Below are positions 9,937-17,500 of a DNA stretch of 64,000 bases, piece by piece. Below the pieces are notes generated by a model. It was given only the letters and a program-made list of their open reading frames with translations, made no database searches and had not been told where the DNA came from. The stretch comes from Acidicapsa dinghuensis (GTDB lineage: Bacteria > Acidobacteriota > Terriglobia > Terriglobales > Acidobacteriaceae): contig NZ_JAGSYH010000002.1 of assembly GCF_025685685.1 (NCBI RefSeq), forward strand, positions 978,768-1,042,767, written 5' to 3'. The position numbers were made by a program, and so were the translations under genes. Position 1 is the stretch's first letter, and each line of letters starts with the position of its first letter.

Positions 9937-9969
9937 TCTCTGACCCCTGATCTCTGTCTGCTGGTCCCT
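9937..9969. repeat. CCCTG/TGGTCCC low-complexity repeat, hemB 3' side
   Basis: A run built from TCTCTGACCCCTG and GCTGGTCCCT units fills the spacer between the CRTAC1 start and hemB, and overlaps the hemB stop codon. Both units recur, exactly, on the other side of hemB. Confidence 0.6.
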
Positions 9970-10954
9970 ACAAAACCTTCGCCGCATCTTTCGCAAAATA
10001 CGTCACAATAAAGTCCGCCCCAGCCCGCCGAATCCCAATCAGCGGCTCCATCATCGCCCGCTGTGGCTCGAGCCATCCCCGCTGAAACGCGGCCTGCAGC
10101 ATCGAATACTCGCCCGAAACCTGATACGCCCCCATCGGCACATCAAACCGGTCCCGCGCCGCCCGAATCACGTCCAGATACGGCATCGCCGGCTTCATCA
10201 GGATCATGTCCGCACCCTCACCCAGATCCAGCTCAATCTCCCGCATCGCCTCGCGCACATTCGCGCCATCCATCTGATAGCTGCGCCTGTCCCCAAATTG
10301 GGGAGCAGAATCCGCCGCCTCGCGAAACGGTCCATAAAACGCCGAGGCAAACTTCGACGCATAGCTCAGAATCGGCACCTGCTCCAGCCCATCCGCATCC
10401 AGCTCATCGCGAATCGCCTCCACACGCCCATCCATCATGTCGCTCGGAGCCACCACATCTGCTCCCGCCCGCGCCAGGCTCACCGCCGTCTTCGCCAGCA
10501 GTGCAAGTGAAGAGTCGTTCTCGATCTCATATTCCTCACCCGACTTCCGCACTACCCCACAATGCCCATGACTCGTGTACTCGCACAGGCACACATCCGC
10601 CATTAGCACCAGCTTCTTCGCCGCAGCCGTCGCCTTCATCGCCCGCAGCGCCTGCTGCATAATCCCGTTCTCGTCCCACGCACCGGTGGCCTCTTCGTCC
10701 TTCGACTCCGGCAGCCCAAAAAGCAAAAGGCCGCCCAGACCAAGCTGCGCAGCCTCTTCCGCTTCCTTCAGCGCCTCATCGACACTCAGGTTAAACACCC
10801 CCGGCATCGACCCAATCTCTTTCCGAACACCCTCACCCGGACAAATAAATAGCGGATAAATCAACTGCCCCGGCTCCAGCCGCGTCTCCCGCACCAGCGA
10901 CCGCAGCGGCTCCGTACGCCGCATCCGGCGCATACGAATCAAAGGAAAATCCAT
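9968..10954 (-). CDS. hemB: Delta-aminolevulinic acid dehydratase (porphobilinogen synthase)
   Basis: A 328-aa enzyme condensing two 5-aminolevulinate molecules to porphobilinogen, an early step of heme biosynthesis, in the cytoplasm. The zinc-binding cysteines are at about 122, 124 and 132 ([12 protein letters not shown]), indicating a Zn-dependent type. The two active-site lysines are Lys201 (SYASKFAS) and Lys254 (MKPAMPYLD). The family signature [15 protein letters not shown] and the C-terminal [13 protein letters not shown] are intact, and the length is normal. It lies immediately upstream of a CRTAC1 gene and a seven-heme cytochrome on the same strand, so heme supply and heme use may be co-transcribed. 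Confidence 0.97.
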   Translation of the reverse strand: MDFPLIRMRRMRRTEPLRSLVRETRLEPGQLIYPLFICPGEGVRKEIGSMPGVFNLSVDEALKEAEEAAQLGLGGLLLFGLPESKDEEATGAWDENGIMQQALRAMKATAAAKKLVLMADVCLCEYTSHGHCGVVRKSGEEYEIENDSSLALLAKTAVSLARAGADVVAPSDMMDGRVEAIRDELDADGLEQVPILSYASKFASAFYGPFREAADSAPQFGDRRSYQMDGANVREAMREIELDLGEGADMILMKPAMPYLDVIRAARDRFDVPMGAYQVSGEYSMLQAAFQRGWLEPQRAMMEPLIGIRRAGADFIVTYFAKDAAKVL

Positions 10955-11055
10955 ATCCTCGATTCTAGTCCCACCTCACCCGCAACCCATACAAGCCCGG
11001 TCCTCAGCAGAACAGCAGTCCACTGTTCACCGCCCACTGTCAGCAAAGAAACTGA

Positions 11056-11120
11056 TCTCTGACCCCTGGTCCGTCCGGCAACCGCTGGCTGGTCCCTGGT
11101 CCCTATTCCCTGGTCCCTGC
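11056..11120. repeat. CCCTG/TGGTCCC low-complexity repeat, hemB 5' side
   Basis: TCTCTGACCCCTG is followed by three copies of TGGTCCCT and a near copy, ATTCCCT. It shares an exact 13-mer and an exact 10-mer with the repeat at the other end of hemB. It fills most of the spacer between the zinc-ribbon gene and hemB. Confidence 0.6.
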
Positions 11121-11124
11121 CTTT

Positions 11125-11640
11125 TCACCCCGCCATCGCTTGATACCCCACCGCATTTTCCCCTTTCAGCAGCACCACCAGCGTCCAGATGCCAATCGCC
11201 GTTCCCAGCGGCGGATGAATCAACGAAAGACACGCCGCCACAATCGCCGCATATCGGGCCCAGCTATACTTCTGCAGCAGCCCCCACCCCGCAGCAGCCG
11301 CCAGGGCCGTTCTGCCAAGAACAGCAAACCAGCCAAACTTCAAAAAGAACAGCGGAAAAAACGGCCCATGCCAGTGATGCGGACCCCACACCTCATGCCC
11401 TTCCAGAGCGTGTCGCGCAATCGTCAATCCCACCGCGCCCGTCAGGAGAATCAGCCCCGCATATACCAGCCACGCCACTCCCAGCGCATCTACCCGCCGT
11501 TCCACCACAGCCAGCGGAGCCATGGGCGCAACATATATCGGCGCTACCATGCCGCTTGCCCTGCCACATCGCGGACAGTACGCCTGTCCCGCCACCAAAG
11601 CCTGGCTACAACCCGTGCAATACATACGCGCCTCCGGCAT
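11125..11640 (-). CDS. Zinc-ribbon membrane protein
   Basis: 171 aa. The N-terminus has a zinc ribbon, CTGC at residues 8-11 and CPRC at about 22-25, followed by a proline-rich linker and about three to four hydrophobic segments (WLVYAGLILLTGAVGL; FFLKFGWFAVLG; a Trp/Ala-rich segment near 115; GIWTLVVLL). It fits the common group of zinc-ribbon proteins with a small membrane domain; no function is assigned. It lies upstream of hemB on the same strand, separated by a repeat-filled spacer. Confidence 0.75.
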   Translation of the reverse strand: MPEARMYCTGCSQALVAGQAYCPRCGRASGMVAPIYVAPMAPLAVVERRVDALGVAWLVYAGLILLTGAVGLTIARHALEGHEVWGPHHWHGPFFPLFFLKFGWFAVLGRTALAAAAGWGLLQKYSWARYAAIVAACLSLIHPPLGTAIGIWTLVVLLKGENAVGYQAMAG

Positions 11641-11952
11641 CCACTTCGAATGCCAAACCGCTCTGCCTCACGGATACGCAACCCGCTGGCGGCATGTTCC
11701 TCTCTTTCGACCGAAATCCACCCGGTCCACATCTACGTTGACCCAATCAACCTAGCCGCCAACATGCTATGAAATACGGAACTATCATTGGCGAATCCCT
11801 ATGAGAGAAACAATCTTCAAGTAAGTGATTACGTTCGACATCGAACACAAAAAGGGCACTTGTACAATTCTCGATAAGTTACTTTCCTATCATTAGTAAC
11901 TCACTGAACAAAAATGACCTAAATCACTTATTCAGAATGCTACGATCCCCCC
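11641..11952. promoter_or_regulatory. AT-rich divergent intergenic region with inverted repeats
   Basis: No coding frame. The part from 11780 to 11945 is AT-rich. It holds AGTTACT-N11-AGTAACT (11877-11901) and a widely spaced pair, TAAGTGATT (11822-11830) and AATCACTTA (11922-11930). A TACGAT hexamer at 11941-11946 ends 6 nt before the next ATG and could be a -10 box giving a leaderless message. No good -35 box was found. Confidence 0.45.
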
Positions 11953-13323
11953 ATGCGCGCCTCTGCCCTGGTGGCTGGCCTGAGCTGCGCGTCCATCATC
12001 TGCAGCACACTTTGCGGGTGCTTCTGGCGAAAACCTTCGTCCGCCGAAGCATCTTCGCTTCCTAACTCTGTTGCGGTGGACCGTGCATTGCGCCTTTGCG
12101 CTTTAAGCGAAGGAGATCAGCCATTCCACCTCATCCTCGCCATTTCCCCTCCCGCTGGCGCCACATCTCCAGCGGACGCACCGGCGCGTACCGATCCCAT
12201 CCAGGCCCGCATGCAGGCCACCATCGAAATCTTCTGGCTCAACGCCATCACCTATCGAACGGAAATCCGATCCCCCGGCTTTCGCCAGACCCGCATCGTC
12301 AACGGCAATGTCGTGGAAGAGCACAATTCCGGCGATTACTACCCTCGCTGGATACAGGACTTCCTCGCAGGCATCCTCAATCCTGTCCCCGAAGCCACAC
12401 GCCTGCGCCGCGTTCCCGGCGAAGTCCCTATCGGCCTCAGTTCCGAGGCCTGTATCTCCACCTCAACCAGCGACGCGTCACCTGACACCGCTCAACTCTG
12501 CTTCCGCAACGCCGAGCCCCGCATCGCGGGCATCACCGATATCCACCGCTCCCTCTGGTTCGACGATTACGCCCCCTTCGGCAGTCAGCAGATCCCGCAC
12601 ACCATCGTCGATAACCTCCAGCCCAACCTCCTCGTGCGCGGTCACATCGTTCGGCTTGAACCTCTTGCCCACTCCTTCTACCGGCTCCTCAAAGCCACAC
12701 GCTTCACCTCGTCTCAGGAGCAGCTCGCGACCTCCACCGTTTCAACAGCAACCGCGCAAACATTGTTGCAACTCCCGACCGCGCTTTATGCACGCCGCTA
12801 CATCGTCTACATAGGTCGGCCGACCTCGCAGACTCCTTCACCTGACTTAACCGAGGCCGCTTCAGCCGAAACAGCCTCCTCCGAAAATCACCCCACCTTG
12901 GAACAAACTCCCATCTATATCCGCACCGACCGCGCCGGACGCGTTCGCGAAGCCTACCGCAGCCCTTCCGACCACTACGGCGCCGAACAAGCCGCACTCG
13001 TCCGCGCCTTCACACTCCACTTCAAACCGCTCATCGTCGATGGTGCCCCTCGCCAGATGGAAGCCCTTGTCTATCTGCCTGCAGACAGCGAAATCGACAG
13101 CGAGATCAATGCCCGCTGGCCGCAATCCCGCCCGGCACAGCGATGGTCTTCCATCGCTCGAAGCAATCCGGGATCTGCCGATTCCACTCGCCCCAGTCAT
13201 GCCCACCCGGCTTCACCTGAAACACAAACGCAAACCCCCGCCGCCGCAACCGCCCCGCAAATCGCCGCACCGGATCAAGCAACGGTTCCCGCTCCCCCGC
13301 CCCCAGATAAACAAAACCAGTAG
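11953..13323 (+). CDS. Probable lipoprotein with TonB-C-like domain
   Basis: 456 aa. The N-terminus is a signal with a lipobox-like LCGC near residue 23. The middle is not recognised. Residues about 325-380 (AGRVREAYRSPSDHY, then AALVRAFTLHFKPL and VDGAPRQMEALVYLP) follow the TonB C-terminal pattern G-R-V...AA..A...F.P...G.P. The last 70 residues are Pro/Ala/Gln-rich and lie antisense to the end of the esterase gene. No ribosome site precedes the ATG. It may link envelope processes to a TonB-like function, but no ExbB/ExbD is nearby. The domain call is moderately secure, the role is not. Confidence 0.7.
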   Translation: MRASALVAGLSCASIICSTLCGCFWRKPSSAEASSLPNSVAVDRALRLCALSEGDQPFHLILAISPPAGATSPADAPARTDPIQARMQATIEIFWLNAITYRTEIRSPGFRQTRIVNGNVVEEHNSGDYYPRWIQDFLAGILNPVPEATRLRRVPGEVPIGLSSEACISTSTSDASPDTAQLCFRNAEPRIAGITDIHRSLWFDDYAPFGSQQIPHTIVDNLQPNLLVRGHIVRLEPLAHSFYRLLKATRFTSSQEQLATSTVSTATAQTLLQLPTALYARRYIVYIGRPTSQTPSPDLTEAASAETASSENHPTLEQTPIYIRTDRAGRVREAYRSPSDHYGAEQAALVRAFTLHFKPLIVDGAPRQMEALVYLPADSEIDSEINARWPQSRPAQRWSSIARSNPGSADSTRPSHAHPASPETQTQTPAAATAPQIAAPDQATVPAPPPPDKQNQ

Positions 13324-14056
13324 CCTCAGGCCGCACCGAATCCACCAGCGCAAACACATCCCGCTCTCGCCGCTGCTCCGACCCCATTGGCCCCAAAATC
13401 TCGCGAAAGTTCCACCACTGCCAGAACCGCCGCCAGCTGAACCCGCGTTCCGGCGCATCCACCGGCGGGCTCATCGCCCCTACAAACCCATACTCCTCCG
13501 GATGGCTCAGCCCCACCTTAAGAGCCGCATACCCACCCATCGAAACCCCTATCACCGCTCGTCCAGCACGATCCCTTCGCGCCGGAAACCGCTCCGCCAC
13601 ATCCTTCACTAAATCCTTCGTCAGATAATCCTCATACCGGTCCTTCGGCCGCCCCACCGCATTCAGAAAATACGAAGCACCACCCTCTGGCATCACCAGA
13701 ATCGCCCCGAGTGCTGCATACCGCGCCACATCTGACTCATTCGACCAGTCCCGAAATCCACCGCCATTCCCATGCAGCAAATACACCACCGGCAGCGGCT
13801 CAGCATTATGCCCGTCCGCCACGCTCTGCGGCAAAAACACCCGGTACGACATCTCCCTCCCCAGCGCGGCCGAGCGGAACGACACATCTAGCAACTTCAC
13901 ATCAGGCGATAATCTCGGGTGGTCCTGAACCGACAACTCTGCGTGGCGGCATCCGATGCACAAAAGAGAGAAAGCACCCGCAATCAGAATTGAAGTTCCA
14001 ACCGCAGGACGTCCGAATACCGACGCAGGTCGAGAACAGTCACTGCTTCGAATCAT
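13106..14056 (-). CDS. Esterase D/tributyrin-esterase-like alpha/beta hydrolase, lipoprotein
   Basis: 316 aa, with a signal and lipobox (LLCIGC). The alpha/beta hydrolase core shows PVVYLLHGNGGGFRDW (oxyanion loop), GVSMGGYAALKVG (nucleophile Ser in G-x-S-x-G) and, near the C-terminus, GGHDWGEWNRQI carrying the catalytic His. This matches the putative esterase family (esterase D/antigen 85-like). Its last 218 bp overlap the antisense end of the upstream lipoprotein gene. Its start overlaps the small membrane-protein gene by 17 nt, suggesting translational coupling. Substrate unknown. Confidence 0.88.
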   Translation of the reverse strand: MIRSSDCSRPASVFGRPAVGTSILIAGAFSLLCIGCRHAELSVQDHPRLSPDVKLLDVSFRSAALGREMSYRVFLPQSVADGHNAEPLPVVYLLHGNGGGFRDWSNESDVARYAALGAILVMPEGGASYFLNAVGRPKDRYEDYLTKDLVKDVAERFPARRDRAGRAVIGVSMGGYAALKVGLSHPEEYGFVGAMSPPVDAPERGFSWRRFWQWWNFREILGPMGSEQRRERDVFALVDSVRPEATGFVYLGAGEREPLLDPVRRFAGRLRRRGFAFVFQVKPGGHDWGEWNRQIPDCFERWKTIAVPGGIAASGH

Positions 14057-14321
14057 CTGAATTACTCGCCCGCATACGCGCGTTGCGCCGCTTGGTCAGT
14101 CCCGAGTACACGAGCCAAACGCCTAGCGCCGCGATGAGGACATAGGAGACTTCCATGCCCATTCGTTGCGTTGCATTGTCTGGCTTCAGATATTCGGGGA
14201 CATTCGGGTCGGGAAAGAACTGCACCCTCACCACATCGAGAATTAACAACACTCCGACGATCAGCCTCCACCAAATCGGCCCCATCGCAGAACGCTTCTT
14301 CAATGCCTCATCGTCACTCAT
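14040..14321 (-). CDS. Small two-helix membrane protein
   Basis: 93 aa with two hydrophobic segments (WWRLIVGVLLILDVVRV, and YVLIAALGVWLVYSGL) and a charged C-terminal tail. I do not recognise a family. It overlaps the esterase gene by 17 nt and is co-directional, so the two are probably one operon. Confidence 0.65.
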   Translation of the reverse strand: MSDDEALKKRSAMGPIWWRLIVGVLLILDVVRVQFFPDPNVPEYLKPDNATQRMGMEVSYVLIAALGVWLVYSGLTKRRNARMRASNSDDSKQ

Positions 14322-14455
14322 GACCCATCCAGTTCACTTCAGCTTGAGAATCTGCAATAGATCCTATCCTCTCTGTCGCAATTCAAAGTTCTCCAGCATT
14401 CACGATCCGTTTGAATTCTGGTTCGGTTGGCATTAGCCACTACCATAGACAAGGA

Positions 14456-17206
14456 ATGTCCACAGATATCCAATCCAACGATGTCCCCACAGGCCTGCTC
14501 GATCCCACCCCATCTCCCGTCCCCCACCTCGACGCAGTCTCCTTGGAGTGGCCGCAGCTCCTCGCCCTCATCACAACTTACGCCTCATCCCAGGTCGGCC
14601 GCGACGGCATCCTCACCCTCCTGCCCTCCACCGATCCCGCATGGATCGCTCATCAGCATCAGCTGGTCCACGAGCTCCGCACCCTCCTCGACTCCGGCAT
14701 CACCCTCAGCCTGGGCAGCCTCTTCGACCCCACCGAACTAGCCGACAAGTCCCAAATCCCCGGCGCAGCTCTCGAACTCGAAGAATTCCAATCCATCGCC
14801 CGCCTTGCCCACGCCATCGCCTCCTGGCAATCCATCATCCAAAACGGAGCGCCCCAGGTTTCCGGTCAATCAGAAATACGGGTGCCCCCGGTCTCGATAC
14901 TGAGACCGGGGAGGGATGCTTCGGAAACCACAAAATCCCCAGTTTCCGGACTCCTCGATCTCTCATTACCCCTCCACCAATCCCTAAAGCCCCTCGCCGA
15001 ATCCATCCAGCGCAAGTTCCTCCCCGACGGCACCCTCGCCGACGACGCCAGCCCCGAGCTAGCCCGCATTCGCCACGCCCAGCAGCGCCAGCAGCAGGCC
15101 ATCGCCGCCTCACTTCGCGCCGCCCTCCGCCGTCTCTCCTCCGACGGCCAGACACAGGACGAGCTCATCACCATCCGCGGCGACCGTTTCGTCATCCCCG
15201 TCAAAGCCGAGCAGAAACGCCGCGTCTCCGGAGTCGTCCACGGAGCCAGCTCCTCCGGCCAGACCGTCTACGTCGAGCCCCTCGAAACCATCGAAGAGAA
15301 CAACGAACTAGTCCGCCTCCTAGAAGAAGAACAAGCCGAGATCCACCGCATCTTCGTCGCCCTCACCCGCCTGGTCGCCACGCACGCCCCGCAACTCATC
15401 GCCGGAGCCCGCATCCTCGCCGTCCTCGACACCCTGCAGGCCCGCGCCCGCTTCGCCCGCGAGTTCAACTGCACCCAGCCAACTTTTCCGGATCAGGCCA
15501 AACAAGCCAACGCTGATAGCAATCAGAACATCGCGAACCAAGGTGGCGAGGCCACGGCGGAGGGAGCCGGGGGCTTCAGCCCCCGGAAAACCAGCCCCAG
15601 GGCAGAAGGGGCTTTAGCCCCGGGCCTTCCTCAGCCAACCCTCAAGCTCGAATCCGCCCGTCACCCTTTGCTCGAAAAACGCCTCAAAGCCTCCAGCGGT
15701 GAAATCATCCCCTTCACCATCGAACTAGGCCATCCAGCGCGCCAGCTCATCATCAGCGGACCCAACGCCGGCGGCAAAACCGTCACCCTCAAAACCGCCG
15801 CCCTCTGCGCTGTCATGGCCCAGGCCGGAATCCCCGTCCCCGCCGCCAGCGCGACCCAGCCCATCTTCACCGCATTCTTAGCCGATATCGGCGACGCCCA
15901 ATCCATCGAACAAGCCCTCTCCACCTTCTCCGCTCACATCGTCAACCTCAACCGCATCTCACACCTCGTCACCCCATCCTCGCTCATCCTCCTCGACGAA
16001 CTAGGTTCTTCCACCGACCCCGACGAAGGCAGCGCCCTCGCCGTAGCCGTCGCTGACTTCTTTCGCACCGCAGGCGCTTGGTCCCTGATCAGCACCCACC
16101 ACACCAGCCTCAAGGTCTACGCGGCCAACACTCCCGGCGTATTGAACGCCGCCGCTGGAGTCGACCCCGACACCCTTGCCCCCACCTACCACCTCCAGCT
16201 CGGCATCCCCGGAGCCAGCGCCGGCATCGCCACCGCAGCCCGTCTCGGCCTCAACACCGCCATCATCACCGAAGCCCGCCAGCGCCTCAGCACCCAGCAA
16301 GCCGACATCGGCCGCTTCCTCGCCAATCTCCACAACCAGCTCACCGAGCTCGAATCCGAACGCAAAGCCGCCCGCGCCGAACAATACGCCCTCAACCAGG
16401 AGCGCGCCCGCCTCACCCGCGAAGGCGACATCGAAACCAAACGCCGCACCAAAGAGCTGGAGCAGAAGCTCGGCTCGCTCCTCAAAGACTTCGAATTTCA
16501 GATGCGCCAGACCGTCTCCGCCATTGAAGACAAAGGCGCACAGCTCAAGCTCTCCAAAGAGTCCGAGCGCCGCATCGCTCGCCTCCGCCGCGACTTCGAA
16601 GAGCAGTTCAACTCCACCGTCGTCGCCCATCGCAGCGGAGCCGGCTCCGGGGCCCCCACGGACAGGTCTTCGTCCGTGGGGTGGAAGGACGACCCCAACG
16701 CCCAGCCGCATCTCGTCCGCAACATTGCCGTCGGCGATCAGGTTCGCATCAAGTCCATGAACCGCATCGGCAACATCACCCGCGAGCTCGAAAAAGACCT
16801 CTTCGAAGTAGCCCTCGGCACCCTCAAAATGCGCGTCCGCCGCGACGACATCGCCGCCGTCTCGCCCACAGACAAACCAGCCACCAAAGAAACACCACTG
16901 GCCGCAGTAGCAAAACAAAAAGGCGTCCGCGTCTCCATCACCAGCAGCGCCAGCGACAACATGAAGACCGAGATCAACCTCATCGGCCACACCGTAGACG
17001 AAGCCACCAACGAGCTCGAAAAGTATTTAGACCAGGCATTCTTAGCCGGCCTACCAAGAGTGCGAGTCATCCACGGCACCGGCATGGGCATCCTGCGCCG
17101 CGCCCTCCGCGACTACCTGCGCACCCACCCCCACGTAGCCGGCATCACCGAACCCAGCCAACTAGAAGGCGGCGCCGGCGCCACCGTAGTAGACCTCCGC
17201 CAATAA
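14456..17206 (+). CDS. mutS2: Endonuclease MutS2 with three in-frame repeat insertions
   Basis: 916 aa from the ATG preceded by AAGGA. MutS2 acts on branched DNA and on collided ribosomes. The MutS-type ATPase is clear: Walker A GPNAGGKT at about 435-442 and Walker B region LILLDELGSSTDPDEG with signature HHTSLK. A long coiled coil follows (about 615-730). The C-terminal Smr domain has INLIGHTVDEA and HGTGMG (about 873-878). The protein is over 100 residues longer than usual (about 785 aa in Bacillus subtilis). The excess lies at least partly in three hairpin-repeat segments near residues 138-161, 362-393 and 731-745, listed separately; all keep the frame. They fall in linkers outside the ATPase motifs, so the enzyme may still be active. 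Confidence 0.95.
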   Translation: MSTDIQSNDVPTGLLDPTPSPVPHLDAVSLEWPQLLALITTYASSQVGRDGILTLLPSTDPAWIAHQHQLVHELRTLLDSGITLSLGSLFDPTELADKSQIPGAALELEEFQSIARLAHAIASWQSIIQNGAPQVSGQSEIRVPPVSILRPGRDASETTKSPVSGLLDLSLPLHQSLKPLAESIQRKFLPDGTLADDASPELARIRHAQQRQQQAIAASLRAALRRLSSDGQTQDELITIRGDRFVIPVKAEQKRRVSGVVHGASSSGQTVYVEPLETIEENNELVRLLEEEQAEIHRIFVALTRLVATHAPQLIAGARILAVLDTLQARARFAREFNCTQPTFPDQAKQANADSNQNIANQGGEATAEGAGGFSPRKTSPRAEGALAPGLPQPTLKLESARHPLLEKRLKASSGEIIPFTIELGHPARQLIISGPNAGGKTVTLKTAALCAVMAQAGIPVPAASATQPIFTAFLADIGDAQSIEQALSTFSAHIVNLNRISHLVTPSSLILLDELGSSTDPDEGSALAVAVADFFRTAGAWSLISTHHTSLKVYAANTPGVLNAAAGVDPDTLAPTYHLQLGIPGASAGIATAARLGLNTAIITEARQRLSTQQADIGRFLANLHNQLTELESERKAARAEQYALNQERARLTREGDIETKRRTKELEQKLGSLLKDFEFQMRQTVSAIEDKGAQLKLSKESERRIARLRRDFEEQFNSTVVAHRSGAGSGAPTDRSSSVGWKDDPNAQPHLVRNIAVGDQVRIKSMNRIGNITRELEKDLFEVALGTLKMRVRRDDIAAVSPTDKPATKETPLAAVAKQKGVRVSITSSASDNMKTEINLIGHTVDEATNELEKYLDQAFLAGLPRVRVIHGTGMGILRRALRDYLRTHPHVAGITEPSQLEGGAGATVVDLRQ
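14880..14912 (+). repeat. Palindromic repeat 1 inside mutS2
   Basis: A 33-nt unit with perfect 10-bp arms CCCCGGTCTC and GAGACCGGGG. It is identical at 31 of 33 positions to the intergenic unit at 39276-39308. In mutS2 it is read as RVPPVSILRPG. The flanks carry a short near-duplication (CAGGTTTCCGG before, CAGTTTCCGG after), which could be a target duplication. Confidence 0.85.
15567..15621 (+). repeat. Double-hairpin repeat 2 inside mutS2
   Basis: Two adjacent hairpins, CCGGGGGC-TTCA-GCCCCCGG and GGGGCT-TT-AGCCCC, separated by a short CAGCCCCAGGGCAG linker. The second has the same form (xxGGNT-TT-ANCCxx) as the hairpin array near 63.5 kb. It adds a Gly/Ala/Pro-rich segment to MutS2. Confidence 0.8.
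16654..16681 (+). repeat. Palindromic repeat 3 inside mutS2
   Basis: Perfect 10-bp arms CCCCACGGAC and GTCCGTGGGG with an 8-nt loop. It encodes a short hydrophilic segment (PTDRSSSVGW) between the coiled coil and the C-terminal part of MutS2. No second copy was seen in this window. Confidence 0.7.
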
Positions 17207-17230
17207 CGCAAAGATCTTCACGCGAAGCCT

Positions 17231-17454
17231 TGTCATCCTGAACGCAGTGAAGGATCTGCTTTTGCTCTTGCTTTTCTGGTCTGTCATCCCCGAAGGGGAT
17301 CTGCTTTTAGTCCACCTCAACCACAAATCGGGAGTGCCCCATTCATTCAGCGTTATTTGCTGAATGAGTGGGTAACGACCACCGCCCGCATCACCAATAT
17401 CCCATTTTGTAATTGCCTTTATTTCTGTCATCCTCAAAGGAGATCTATTTCTCC
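17231..17454. repeat. Cluster of TGTCATCC...GGATCT repeats in the mutS2 3' spacer
   Basis: Three degenerate copies share TGTCATCC followed by a short palindromic core and G(A/G)GATCTGCTTTT: 17231-17264, 17282-17309 and 17426-17454. Between the second and third lies a different inverted repeat. The 294-bp spacer contains no gene. Confidence 0.7.
17338..17372. repeat. Inverted repeat with 14-bp arms
   Basis: CCCATTCATTCAGC and GCTGAATGAGTGGG, one mismatch, around a 7-nt GTTATTT loop. Preceded by GTGC. It has the look of a dispersed intergenic palindrome and may also act as a terminator for mutS2, though no T-tract follows. Confidence 0.65.
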
Positions 17455-17500
17455 TTCAAAATTCTTGAAGAACTACGCACAGAGAATGAAACACTAGCGC

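Noticed and set aside
16001..16990. 329-aa minus-strand frame inside mutS2
   Set aside because: Very Gly/Val/Asp-rich, a mirror of Ser/Ala/Pro codons in mutS2; the sense protein has full ATPase and Smr motifs.
17231..17454. CRISPR-like array behind mutS2
   Set aside because: The repeats are degenerate, unequally spaced, and no cas genes are present.
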